Shown here: positions 16,053-22,716 of the stretch, one piece after another | Layout of the letters: each line of letters begins with the position of its first letter | Position numbering within the stretch: the stretch's first letter is position 1 | Notes under the pieces: generated by a model | The model's database searches: none | Seen by the model: the letters and a program-made list of their open reading frames with translations, nothing else | What the model was told of the DNA's origin: nothing | Program-made: the position numbers and the translations under genes | Source: Clostridiaceae bacterium | GTDB taxonomy: Bacteria > Bacillota_A > Clostridia > Acetivibrionales > Acetivibrionaceae | Assembly: GCA_012513545.1 (NCBI GenBank) | Contig: JAAZCB010000866.1 | Span: 1 to 26,202, forward strand | Direction of reading: 5' to 3' | Length of the DNA stretch: 26,202 nucleotides

Positions 16053-16063
16053 AGCTTTGAAAT

Positions 16064-16483
16064 ATGGAATTTGGTATAGCACCTAAAATAGCATTTTCAG
16101 ACGATAACGGTAACTCTATTATTGAGTATGCCTTAAAAGCAAGTCAAAGGCTATCAGTCACCAATACAGATTTAATGGATTTATCCTTGTTTATAGGGTA
16201 TTTGTGCGAAACGGTAAACAGTAAAGAGCCGTTAGTACTTGTGAATACTACCGATGTTGTAGGTGATATTAAGACACACCAGAAGTACTATATAAATGAC
16301 TTTATTCTCACGGATATTGAAGGTATCAACATACTGTTTGACCTTACAGGCGAAGCAAAAACCTCTCAACACTTGCTATTGAGAAATATTAAAAAGGTTG
16401 AAGTTAACAGCCGAAACCCTCAAAAGTGTTATATTACATCAGATACCTTGAAAGATGATGTTTTAGGCTTCATATTTAAATGA
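16064..16483 (+). CDS. Unknown 139-aa protein
   Basis: I do not recognise this protein. It is soluble, of mixed alpha/beta character, with no signal peptide or membrane helix and no cysteine cluster. A good ribosome site (AAAGGAGC) stands 9 bp before ATG 16064. Its own promoter and box array lie just upstream, and another array follows its stop within 2 bp. It is monocistronic or pairs with the small RHH-like gene. It could be a regulator or an establishment protein, but nothing in the sequence decides. Confidence 0.65.
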   Translation: MEFGIAPKIAFSDDNGNSIIEYALKASQRLSVTNTDLMDLSLFIGYLCETVNSKEPLVLVNTTDVVGDIKTHQKYYINDFILTDIEGINILFDLTGEAKTSQHLLLRNIKKVEVNSRNPQKCYITSDTLKDDVLGFIFK

Positions 16484-16484
16484 C

Positions 16485-16520
16485 ACTATGATACTAAAAC
16501 ACTAAAACACTATTATACTA
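16485..16520 (+). promoter_or_regulatory. 8-bp box array, five exact ACTA copies
   Basis: ACTA starts at 16485, 16493, 16501, 16509 and 16517, exactly 8 bp apart. This is the cleanest array. It ends 10 bp upstream of the -35 of the RHH-like gene. Confidence 0.75.
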
Positions 16521-16530
16521 AAGAACTTTC

Positions 16531-16560
16531 TTGACATATATACAGCTATACATATATACT
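16531..16560 (+). promoter_or_regulatory. Promoter of the RHH-like gene
   Basis: TTGACA 16531-16536 and TATACT 16555-16560 with an 18-bp spacer; the gene starts at 16597 after AAGGGGG. Confidence 0.7.
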
Positions 16561-16596
16561 GATATACAGATAATAAATAACAAGGGGGTTTTCAAA

Positions 16597-16746
16597 ATGG
16601 ATGAGTATACAAAAGTGACTTTTAGGGTTTTAGAAAGTGAATATCAAGAATACAAAAAGATTTTGATTGACAAGAAAACCAAGCCAACATTCGACCTTAA
16701 CGAACACATAAGAAAAGTAATAAAAGAAAATGCTAGTTCAAAATAA
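16597..16746 (+). CDS. Small ribbon-helix-helix-like protein, candidate array-binding regulator
   Basis: A 49-aa protein starting ATG 16597 (AAGGGGG upstream). An earlier in-frame ATG at 16531 falls on the promoter -35 and is rejected. KVTFRVLESEYQEYKKIL looks like the beta-strand and first helix of an RHH fold, and DLNEHIRKVIKEN like the second helix, with a short insert between. It lies between two box arrays (16485-16520 and 16748-16767). That position, directly behind the most regular array, makes it a good candidate for the protein that binds the octamers and regulates itself and the toxin locus. The RHH partner of ParA is the alternative. Confidence 0.6.
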   Translation: MDEYTKVTFRVLESEYQEYKKILIDKKTKPTFDLNEHIRKVIKENASSK

Positions 16747-16747
16747 C

Positions 16748-16767
16748 ACTAAGCAACTAAAGTACTA
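16748..16767 (+). promoter_or_regulatory. 8-bp box array upstream of the type III antitoxin RNA
   Basis: ACTA at 16748, 16756 and 16764, 8 bp apart, ending 7 bp before the -35 of the antitoxin RNA promoter. Confidence 0.6.
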
Positions 16768-16774
16768 AACATTC

Positions 16775-16803
16775 TTGACATATTATGTGCATTTTCGTAT
16801 AAT
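16775..16803 (+). promoter_or_regulatory. Promoter of the antitoxin RNA and toxN
   Basis: TTGACA 16775-16780, 17-bp spacer, TATAAT 16798-16803: consensus hexamers and ideal spacing, as expected for an RNA antitoxin that must be in excess. Confidence 0.85.
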
Positions 16804-16810
16804 AATATTA

Positions 16811-16957
16811 AGGTAGTTCAAGAGGAAACCCCTTGCCTTATAGTAGGGATTTTTACAAAGAGGAAACCCCTTGCCTGATAAGTAGGGATTTATAAAGAGG
16901 AAACCCCTTGCCTTATAGTAGGGATAAAAAGACGGTAATTATTTACCGTCTTTTGTA
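16811..16957 (+). ncRNA. toxI: Type III antitoxin RNA (ToxI-like), three tandem repeats
   Basis: Three direct repeats start at 16820, 16858 and 16895 (period 38 and 37 nt), each opening AAGAGGAAACCCCTTGCCT and containing AGTAGGGAT. They lie between a consensus promoter and a terminator, with a ToxN-family gene behind. This order (promoter, repeat RNA, terminator, toxin) is that of ToxIN/AbiQ/TenpIN type III systems, in which the toxin cuts the RNA into single repeats that then inhibit it. AGGG and CCCT words inside each repeat could form the short pseudoknot helices. The 5' end is inferred from the promoter. Confidence 0.85.
16927..16954 (+). terminator. Terminator between antitoxin repeats and toxN
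   Basis: A perfect 12-bp stem AAAAGACGGTAA (16927-16938) pairs with 16943-16954 around a TTAT loop and ends in TTTT. Partial read-through would set the antitoxin:toxin ratio, as in other type III loci. Confidence 0.85.
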
Positions 16958-16974
16958 ATTTAAGGAGCTGCAAG

Positions 16975-17628
16975 ATGAAAATTTACAGGGTAAACCTTGA
17001 TTACATTAAGTACCTTCATGAAAATTACGACAGCAGGGTACAGTATAACGAGAACCAGACAAAGGAATATAACGAGAACCGCCCCTATGTTGGTGTATTA
17101 CTTAATATAAACGGTATGCCTTATTTTGCACCACTGGAACACCCAAGACCCCAACACCAGACACTAAAAAACAATCCTCATATCATAAAAATAAAAGACG
17201 GCAAATATGGCATTATCGGACTTAACAACATGATACCGGTACATACATCACAACTCATTGCTTTCGACATAAACAAAGACCCCAACAGAACCATATTACT
17301 TACACAATTCATATTTTGTCAGGACAACCGGAAGCATCTTGAGGAAAGAGCAGCCAACATATACACCAGAAGGACGGAACACCCTAACTCTTTTGAGGAA
17401 AAAGTATATTGTGACTTTAAGAAGTTAGAGGAAGGTTTAAAGGAGTATAGCAGTATTAACAACATAGAGCTGCCGCAAGCTCTGAACCAGAGCATAAAAG
17501 CACCGGAAGCAGCAGCAAAACCCCTGACAATGGCTGAACGAATGGCAGCAGCTAAAGAAGCAGCAAGAGAGACAGCGAAGGAAACAGCTGCCACCAGAGA
17601 AATGAAAAAGCCGCCTGAAAGAGAATAG
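16975..17628 (+). CDS. toxN: Type III toxin, ToxN/TenpN-family endoribonuclease, with an added C-terminal tail
   Basis: A 217-aa protein. Residues 1-155 follow the ToxN/TenpN/AbiQ pattern: MKIYRVNLDYIKYL, RPYVGVLLNINGMPYFAPL (37-54), KYGIIGLNNMIPV (77-89) and CDFKKLEE (146-153). The fold is a compact endoribonuclease that is inhibited by its repeat RNA and gives plasmid stability or phage defence. At the active-site segment the usual small/hydroxyl residues after APL (Thr/Ser-Ser, recalled from the family) are Glu55-His56 here, which is unusual. Residues 180-217 (KPLTMAERMAAAKEAARET onward) are extra to the family and match the ArdC tail. RBS AAGGAG precedes ATG 16975. Confidence 0.88.
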   Translation: MKIYRVNLDYIKYLHENYDSRVQYNENQTKEYNENRPYVGVLLNINGMPYFAPLEHPRPQHQTLKNNPHIIKIKDGKYGIIGLNNMIPVHTSQLIAFDINKDPNRTILLTQFIFCQDNRKHLEERAANIYTRRTEHPNSFEEKVYCDFKKLEEGLKEYSSINNIELPQALNQSIKAPEAAAKPLTMAERMAAAKEAARETAKETAATREMKKPPERE

Positions 17629-17638
17629 CCTGAAAGAG

Positions 17639-17663
17639 AAGCCGCCCATGATGGCGGCTTTTT
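17639..17663 (+). terminator. Terminator after toxN
   Basis: AAGCCGCC (17639-17646) pairs with GGCGGCTT (17653-17660), followed by a T-run to 17663. It closes the plus-strand half and touches palindromic element U4. Confidence 0.9.
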
Positions 17664-17726
17664 GTAACTCATTATTTTGTTCATGCAGCTGCATCCTGAT
17701 TCCTGAAGGAAAGAAATTGAGTTACA
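17663..17726. repeat. Palindromic element U4 (64 bp)
   Basis: TGTAACTCA / TGAGTTACA ends; the interior has GCAGCTGCATCCTGATTCCT. It sits exactly in the convergence zone between toxN and the minus-strand HTH-GIY-YIG gene, starting in the T-run of the toxN terminator. Confidence 0.9.
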
Positions 17727-17744
17727 TTTTTGATATTCAAAGAT

Positions 17745-18395
17745 TTATCGAATTTCCTCATACTCATTAAATAAAAGTTCATCTAGCTTTAAAGAACAGC
17801 AATCATTAAATTTATCTTGCTGATTATACTTTGGCTTAAACTTGTTGATATAATAAATTTCATATATTGCCATATCGGTTTCACATTTAGCCAACGCAAA
17901 AAATAATCTGATAACTTCTTTCCACCAATATGTATTCAATTTATGGTTTTCAATTCTCCCTTTAATACATGTTGTACGCCCTATATAAATAATTGTATCG
18001 TTATCATCAAAACACAAATATATACATGGTGTTATTTCTTTCAACAAAGCATAAGGCTTATATATAATATCATCAAGACCTAAATCCTCAATTATCTTCC
18101 ATTCTTCTTCTAGTTTTTTTCTGTCTCTGTCAGGAATAATTGAAGCTGTCGTTTCCGCAATAGCATTTAATAATATCTCTTTTTCTGTTTTCTTTTTTAC
18201 TGGCAGCTTAAATCCTGCTAGTTCATCAAGAGATACGTTTAAAAACTTGGCAATTTTAATTAAAGTTTCTAATTTAGGATTATCTATTTTATTTAAAGTT
18301 CTTTTACTAATTCCAGTCTTATAATGAAGGTCATTAAGAGATATATTTTTTTTGATTAATATTAATTGCAATCTATATTGAAACGAAGTATACAT
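17745..18395 (-). CDS. HTH (XRE-like) - GIY-YIG nuclease fusion
   Basis: A 216-aa protein. Residues 5-60 form a Cro/C1-type helix-turn-helix (ISLNDLHYKTGISKRTLNKI). Residues 122-192 form a GIY-YIG nuclease domain: CIYLCFD in place of GIY, YIGRT at 137-141, Arg147 in KGRIENH, Glu179 in IYEIYYINKFKPKYN, and Asn191. All usual catalytic positions seem present. ATG 18395 is preferred because AAAGGG stands 9 bp before it; the longer form begins with the ATG inside element U5. The host of such fusions is often mobile DNA; a self-regulated nuclease against competing DNA is possible, but untested. Confidence 0.78.
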   Translation of the reverse strand: MYTSFQYRLQLILIKKNISLNDLHYKTGISKRTLNKIDNPKLETLIKIAKFLNVSLDELAGFKLPVKKKTEKEILLNAIAETTASIIPDRDRKKLEEEWKIIEDLGLDDIIYKPYALLKEITPCIYLCFDDNDTIIYIGRTTCIKGRIENHKLNTYWWKEVIRLFFALAKCETDMAIYEIYYINKFKPKYNQQDKFNDCCSLKLDELLFNEYEEIR

Positions 18396-18421
18396 CAAAT
18401 TCATCCCTTTCAAATTGTTTT

Positions 18422-18486
18422 TGTAACTCATTTACTGGATGGATGCGTTGCAGCTCCGGCAGATCGGTAAAGTAAAACGAGTTACA
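18422..18486. repeat. Palindromic element U5 (65 bp)
   Basis: Ends TGTAACTCA / CGAGTTACA (one mismatch). The interior is the same subfamily as U1b and U8, with arms TTTACTGG / TCGGTAAA still pairing through G-T wobbles. The right end supplies the TAA stop of the minus-strand metallopeptidase. Confidence 0.9.
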
Positions 18487-19174
18487 AAGCACCACCCACA
18501 AAGAAAGACATTAAAATTAATAATCCTGCAATTGAGGTCGTGTTTTGCCAAAAGATTTCCCCCTGTATCCTCACCCTCAAATAACTGGCTATAGTCTGGA
18601 TAATCTCATTTTGAAAGTTCATTCCCGAAAGTACCTGATTGCCGTATTCGCTGCATACAAACTTTCTTGCTCTGGTTTCTCCTATCAGACCCAGTATGCT
18701 TGCTATCAGGAAAGCAACAGCAGTAGACATGTAAAAAAGCTTAATATTGGGTATTGCTATGATATTGAACATTTGCACCAGAATAACCAAAAAACAGACC
18801 AACCACACGAAGTCAAATAAATACTTTAAGTAAAAAAGCGGCTTATCCTTGATGTGTTTAAGCTCGTGCAGAGTGGTATTGAACGTTTCCACCTTCAAAG
18901 GCTCGCTAAACTCTGGACTGATAACAAGCAATCTCGGCAAGCAGTAAACCGTTTTCGACCTTGAGGACACCAGTTTATAATGAGATATGCCATTCATAGC
19001 AAGGACTTTATTTAAAAAGTCCTTGCCTGTCATAGTTGTATTCCTGAAAGCTTGTGTCACTTCATCATTATTGAATTTCTGCCGTACTATCATAGCGGCT
19101 TTGCTTCTCCGTGCAATCTGGAATACTACCAGACCAGAAAGCAGCAAAGACCATATAATTATTGCTTTTATCAT
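18482..19174 (-). CDS. Membrane zinc metallopeptidase (HELKH, M56/M48-like)
   Basis: A 230-aa protein. One N-terminal membrane segment (residues 1-20) is followed by a soluble part, then HELKH (His103, Glu104, His107) in FNTTLHELKHIKD. Further membrane segments lie at about 115-137, 145-168 and 210-228. The arrangement of HExxH followed by hydrophobic helices resembles the M56 (BlaR1-type) and M48 membrane proteases, but no sensor domain is present. ATG 19174 (after AAAGGA) overlaps the previous stop as ATGA. The stop TAA is formed by element U5. Substrate unknown. Confidence 0.7.
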   Translation of the reverse strand: MIKAIIIWSLLLSGLVVFQIARRSKAAMIVRQKFNNDEVTQAFRNTTMTGKDFLNKVLAMNGISHYKLVSSRSKTVYCLPRLLVISPEFSEPLKVETFNTTLHELKHIKDKPLFYLKYLFDFVWLVCFLVILVQMFNIIAIPNIKLFYMSTAVAFLIASILGLIGETRARKFVCSEYGNQVLSGMNFQNEIIQTIASYLRVRIQGEIFWQNTTSIAGLLILMSFFVGGAL

Positions 19175-19467
19175 TCGGTTTCCTTTCCGGCTATTGCCTT
19201 GGCTCTGTTTATAACGCTCTCTATGCTCCACCGCATATTATCAATTTCCCTTAAAATATTTTCCTGTTTTGATACTTTAGTACTAAGCTCCTTTAGTAGC
19301 TTTTGTTTCTGTGCAATTTGCTTCTCAATCTCCGGCAGCTTATCCATGCAGAAAAGCACCATGTTTTCAAACTTCTCGTTGAAGCCTTCCCCCTCTTGGC
19401 TCTCAACAAATTCCTTTACTGTGTTTGTCATTCTCACGCTGCGGCTGTATTCCTTTTTCTCACTCAT
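19171..19467 (-). CDS. Unknown 98-aa coiled-coil protein with RHH-like N-terminus
   Basis: Residues 8-35 (SRSVRMTNTVKEFVESQEGE..NEKFENMVLFCM) look like a short DNA-binding or dimerisation segment; residues 45-80 are a charged coiled coil. No family recognised. It is linked by ATGA overlaps to the genes before and after, so it is made together with the metallopeptidase. Inside the gene, near 19274-19297, there are box-like words (ACTT, TAGT, TAGT in 8-bp register) that could be an internal operator or chance. Confidence 0.65.
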   Translation of the reverse strand: MSEKKEYSRSVRMTNTVKEFVESQEGEGFNEKFENMVLFCMDKLPEIEKQIAQKQKLLKELSTKVSKQENILREIDNMRWSIESVINRAKAIAGKETE

Positions 19468-19670
19468 TTTGATAAACTCCTTTCAATCGACATTATATGT
19501 GCTGTTATTTGCTGTTCTAAAAAATATCTTAAAGCTGTTTTCATATTGAGATTGTCAAATACAAATTTAAAAAGCTCCTGTGTTGAATAATCATCAAGTA
19601 TAATTCCTATATCATGGTACTTGCCATGATAGGTTTTTGACCTGTCTAAAAGCCGTTTGACCGTCAGCAC
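19464..19670 (-). CDS. Unknown 68-aa protein
   Basis: A small soluble protein starting at GTG 19670, 7 bp after AAAGGAG. It overlaps the SprT-like gene by 7 bp at its start and the 98-aa gene at its end by 4 bp. The helix-rich middle (STQELFKFVFDNLNMKTALRYF) shows no known motif. Its translational coupling to both neighbours supports a real gene. Confidence 0.6.
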   Translation of the reverse strand: MLTVKRLLDRSKTYHGKYHDIGIILDDYSTQELFKFVFDNLNMKTALRYFLEQQITAHIMSIERSLSK

Positions 19671-20419
19671 AATAATACTCCTTTCGTGTGTAACTCATTT
19701 CCTTGAGAGATGCCAGGATTCCCGGCAGCTTTTTGAGTTACATTTATTTTTCCTTCCTTCTCGAAAAACTCGTCACAGTCGGCACACTTGACATTTACGT
19801 CCTTGGTGGCTCTTATGATGGTTTTGCAATTGGGGCATACATACTTTCTCATGGATTGCTTTGGCTTTGGTTCTTCCTCTCCCCCTTCTTCGCCTGTCGG
19901 TTCTTCTCCTTCTTCTGGTTCTTCCGGTTTATCAGGCGACTTGTGCCGACCTCTTGTAAGTCTGAATACGCTGCTGTCTGTATTTGCTTTTGCAAAGGCT
20001 TTGGCTTCGTCTGTAAGCTTTGAAATGCTCCACCCTATACGTTTGTCATACTCTATAACTAAACCGTGTAATTCGGCTATTTCCTTGAATTTTTTATTGT
20101 GGTATGTGTGTCCTCTTGAAGTGTTCTTAATGCCTCTCTCATTGCAATAAAGATGCACCATTTCATGTAAGAGCGTGGAGCAAATACCGTCTATATCCCT
20201 GTAAAGGTATTCGCTGCAAATAGTGATTTCATAATAATACTCGTTGCTCTCGTTGTCCTTCCAAACCTTATTACATGTACACCACCCCATAGCACCGGCA
20301 TTATGTCCGTTGGTCTGTGCTACGATAATCGGCTTTTTAATCTCGCCATTGTAATAATGCTTGTTGAACAGGTCAAACAGTCTATTGAGTTCCGCATTGA
20401 TTTTTTCAAGAATTACCAT
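19664..20419 (-). CDS. SprT-like zinc metalloprotease with zinc ribbon
   Basis: A 251-aa protein. The SprT-like domain covers residues 5-145: LLHEMVHLYCNERG has His85, Glu86 and His89, and GHTYHNKKF supplies a further ligand. An acidic Pro/Glu/Gly linker (163-188) leads to a zinc ribbon with Cys195, Cys198, Cys212 and Cys215. The last ~26 residues are foreign: about 226-244 (NVTQKAAGNPGISQGNELH) are encoded by palindromic element U6 read in frame. SprT/SPRTN proteins digest DNA-bound proteins, which may help transfer or entry (inference). First gene of a four-gene operon with its own promoter. Confidence 0.85.
   Translation of the reverse strand: MVILEKINAELNRLFDLFNKHYYNGEIKKPIIVAQTNGHNAGAMGWCTCNKVWKDNESNEYYYEITICSEYLYRDIDGICSTLLHEMVHLYCNERGIKNTSRGHTYHNKKFKEIAELHGLVIEYDKRIGWSISKLTDEAKAFAKANTDSSVFRLTRGRHKSPDKPEEPEEGEEPTGEEGGEEEPKPKQSMRKYVCPNCKTIIRATKDVNVKCADCDEFFEKEGKINVTQKAAGNPGISQGNELHTKGVLLC
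19689..19742. repeat. Palindromic element U6 (54 bp), inside a coding region
   Basis: TGTAACTCA / TGAGTTACA ends. It is 54 bp, a multiple of three, so insertion kept the SprT-like frame and added 18 codons before the stop. The interior has GCCAGGATTCCCGGCAGC. Confidence 0.9.
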
Positions 20420-20439
20420 AATTATTCCTCGTCCTTTCT

Positions 20440-20504
20440 TAGTACTTTAGTGTTTTAGTACCTTAGTACTATTTAATTTTACCACTTTAGTACTAAAGTG
20501 TCAA
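20440..20504 (-). promoter_or_regulatory. Promoter and 8-bp box array of the SprT-like operon
   Basis: On the minus strand TTGACA (20504-20499), 17-bp spacer, TAAAAT (20481-20476). TAGT boxes (ACTA on the other strand) start at 20440, 20448, 20456, 20464 and 20488, with AAGT at 20496, all in one 8-bp register. Boxes lie inside the spacer and downstream of -10, so binding should repress. Confidence 0.75.
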
Positions 20505-20519
20505 GCATTTAGAGAAATA

Positions 20520-20541
20520 TTTTGAAAGTTAACTTTCAAAA
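20520..20541. promoter_or_regulatory. 22-bp perfect palindrome, copy 2
   Basis: Same GAAAGTTAACTTTC core as 15919-15944, with four more paired bases on each side. It lies 15 bp upstream of the -35 of the SprT-like operon. Confidence 0.6.
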
Positions 20542-20618
20542 ATGAGATACTAATTGACTTCTCATATCTGGACACGGAAATTTTACGATTCCGCTATTAT
20601 CAAGGTTTATCATGATTT

Positions 20619-20672
20619 TGTAACTCAATATTGCGAACGTGTCCGGAGCTGCCGGCGTGTTTATGAGTTACA
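20619..20672. repeat. Palindromic element U7 (54 bp)
   Basis: TGTAACTCA / TGAGTTACA ends; the interior has TCCGGAGCTGCCGGCGTG. It is the only unit not near a gene end, between the SprT-like promoter and the relaxase 3' end. Confidence 0.9.
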
Positions 20673-21003
20673 GTGTGGCACTTGCAAGCTCCAAAGACCT
20701 ACCCGCTCCTTACAAACCCCCGAAAAAACAGAAAAAGAAAAAATCGACCCGAAAGCCGGCAAAAAAGAAAAAGAAAAAAAGCGGTATTTTCGCACCGCCG
20801 ACCCTCGAAGCCCTTCCTTCCCTGTCAAGACCCTTGAGAAATGACCCTAGTCGCATATAAGTTGAGCGACCCCAAAGAATGACCCCTTATGCTGCGACAC
20901 TTGACAGGTATGGCAAAGCGGTATAATACGCAGCGTTTTTTTCTTTCGGGGTGAAGCTCCAACGGATCTCCAACGACACCCAAAGACTCCCCAAAGAATT
21001 ACC
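20673..21003. other. Non-coding stretch between U7 and the relaxase stop
   Basis: No convincing gene. It holds a Lys-codon-like A-rich tract at about 20717-20782 and an imperfect inverted repeat with ends GTCGCA (20850-20855) and TGCGAC (20893-20898). There is also a plus-strand promoter-like pair TTGACA 20901-20906 / TATAAT 20922-20927 with a short 15-bp spacer, which would transcribe antisense into the relaxase 3' end. No clear terminator for the relaxase operon is seen. Short open frames here lack ribosome sites. Confidence 0.45.
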
Positions 21004-22698
21004 CTATCTTTCCCCCTGCTCCTGCTTCTTCTCTGTCTCAATAACCTGTTTTCTCTCCTGCGGCTTAATCAGGTTTTGTATTACTGCTTGAGCTTTCCTT
21101 AGTTCTTCAACTCTGCTATCAGTTTTCTTGTACTGGTCGTGTAATTCCGTCACTTGTTTGGTCTGCTGCTTCACCAGTTCAATGACTTTATCAGAGTTTA
21201 CATTTGTGTTTACTCCCAATTTTTCAAGTTGCTTTGCTGCGTGTTCAAATGCCAAAAGCTCACTTTCATTCTTATTATAAAAACTCTTTTTTGTTATGAT
21301 AGTTTGCTTTTCATACTGTAGCTTTATAGGCAAATACTTATTGTAAGATACCAAATATTTTGCAGTTTCCTTGTACTTCTCATTTTTAGAATCAAGCTGC
21401 TTTATATCTTCCCTGACTGTTAGGCTCTGTTCTTTCAGGGCGGCAATTTTTGTATCAATATCACTAAACTTTTGAATGTTTTCACGCCGCAACATCAGGA
21501 GCATATTTGCAAGCTGTTTGGTGTCAATATTCTGCTGTTTCTTTGTTGCATAGATGATTTTATTTGCAAGAGGTAAAGGACGTTTTTTGACTTCTGATAT
21601 TTTACCATTGAGTATTTTTTTATCTTCTTTTACTGGCTGTCCTGCTTCTTTTCCTGCTTGCTTTTCTTCTCTCATTTTGGCTGCATCATCATAGTATTTA
21701 TGAATCACTTCACCGGTGATTGTCTCCATTTTCTCACCGGTCTTTGTTACAAATTCATATTGCTGCTCGGTACTAATATTTATATGTAAAGTCTTATGCT
21801 CTGCGTTAGTCCATTGGCATTGTTCTTTTGAAAACCATATGTATTTTTGTGTATATGGTATTCTTGTAAAGAAGCCTTTTTCACTTTCGCCAAGTATCAG
21901 TTTTTCATTGAGCGTAATTTCTTTGTATGTCGTTTTTGCACGTTCACCAATTCTATTAATTATTTGCTCTTTGGTGTACTCTGCTCCAATGGTTTTACCT
22001 CTGGCAAAACGCTCCTGACCATTCAATCTAAATGAAATATGCTTACCTTCTTTGATTTCAATATTTGCATTTTTCATCAGGGCAACAAAGCTATTATAAT
22101 CCGTTGCTTGAGGTATAAGATGGTCAATTGTATTCTTGATTTGTTCTTTCCAACTCGTACCTTCTTTTATTGCTTCCCACTCTGTCCGGCTCTTGCCTTT
22201 TCCTTTTGGTTGTCTGATTACATTCAGTCCTTTTTCATCACAAAGGCGGTCACTTATGGAGCGAATTTTTGCGGCAGTTTTATAAGGTTCTGACCTGAAT
22301 TTTGTATAATCGTAGAAAGAAACGGCGTTAAAAATTATGTGATTGTGAATGTGTCCTTTATCAATATGAGTGGTAATTATGTACTCGTGTTTTCCTTGCA
22401 GCATTTCATCAGCAAGCTTTTTTCCAATCTCGTGTGCTTCCTCTGGTGTGAGTTTGTCAGTCTTTGAAAAACTTTGAATTGTATGATAGGCAAGGTTATT
22501 TGCACCGCCTGTTTTTGTATAATCTCCATTGACTTCCTTTGCTAAAGTTTCAGTCATTTTAAAATCTAAATAGGCGTAATCTGCTTCGCAATTATAGCCG
22601 GACACTAATAACATACCATCCGTTTTATCTGGATTAGTAATGTAATCAATTGCCTTGTTTACCGTTGCTTTTATTGCATGAATTTTTGTAATTGCCAT
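21004..22698 (-). CDS. MOBP-type relaxase (VirD2/MobA family)
   Basis: A 564-aa protein. The N-terminal relaxase domain (1-260) has an AIDYI segment with Tyr19 as likely nicking tyrosine and the HUH-type motif HIDKGHIHNHIIFN (His111, His116, His118, His120). The C-terminal half is charged and coiled-coil-rich (380-560). It nicks oriT and leads the strand into the recipient. ATG 22698 follows AAGGAGTAAAA. It lies 18 bp after mobC, so both are one operon behind the oriT-like region. Size and order are typical for Firmicute MobC-relaxase pairs. Confidence 0.92.
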   Translation of the reverse strand: MAITKIHAIKATVNKAIDYITNPDKTDGMLLVSGYNCEADYAYLDFKMTETLAKEVNGDYTKTGGANNLAYHTIQSFSKTDKLTPEEAHEIGKKLADEMLQGKHEYIITTHIDKGHIHNHIIFNAVSFYDYTKFRSEPYKTAAKIRSISDRLCDEKGLNVIRQPKGKGKSRTEWEAIKEGTSWKEQIKNTIDHLIPQATDYNSFVALMKNANIEIKEGKHISFRLNGQERFARGKTIGAEYTKEQIINRIGERAKTTYKEITLNEKLILGESEKGFFTRIPYTQKYIWFSKEQCQWTNAEHKTLHINISTEQQYEFVTKTGEKMETITGEVIHKYYDDAAKMREEKQAGKEAGQPVKEDKKILNGKISEVKKRPLPLANKIIYATKKQQNIDTKQLANMLLMLRRENIQKFSDIDTKIAALKEQSLTVREDIKQLDSKNEKYKETAKYLVSYNKYLPIKLQYEKQTIITKKSFYNKNESELLAFEHAAKQLEKLGVNTNVNSDKVIELVKQQTKQVTELHDQYKKTDSRVEELRKAQAVIQNLIKPQERKQVIETEKKQEQGER

Positions 22699-22716
22699 GG
22701 CTTTTACTCCTTAAAA

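Noticed and set aside
16531..16596. N-terminal extension of the 49-aa RHH-like protein
   Set aside because: The earlier ATG overlaps the promoter -35, and a good ribosome site directs start at 16597.
16820..16926. CRISPR-like repeat array (three repeats of 37-38 nt)
   Set aside because: Repeats are contiguous with no true spacers, have promoter and terminator around them and a ToxN-like gene behind; no cas genes in the window. Fits a type III antitoxin RNA.
19052..19549. Long plus-strand frame opposite the metallopeptidase/98-aa genes
   Set aside because: Antisense shadow of well-coupled minus-strand genes; Phe/Ser/Leu-rich composition typical of reversed coding DNA.
20554..20860. Lys-rich plus-strand open frames across element U7
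   Set aside because: Low-complexity A-rich DNA, no ribosome site, two competing frames.
20847..21041. 64-aa minus-strand frame overlapping the relaxase end
   Set aside because: Overlaps a well-supported gene on the same strand, no ribosome site, unusual Arg/Trp content.
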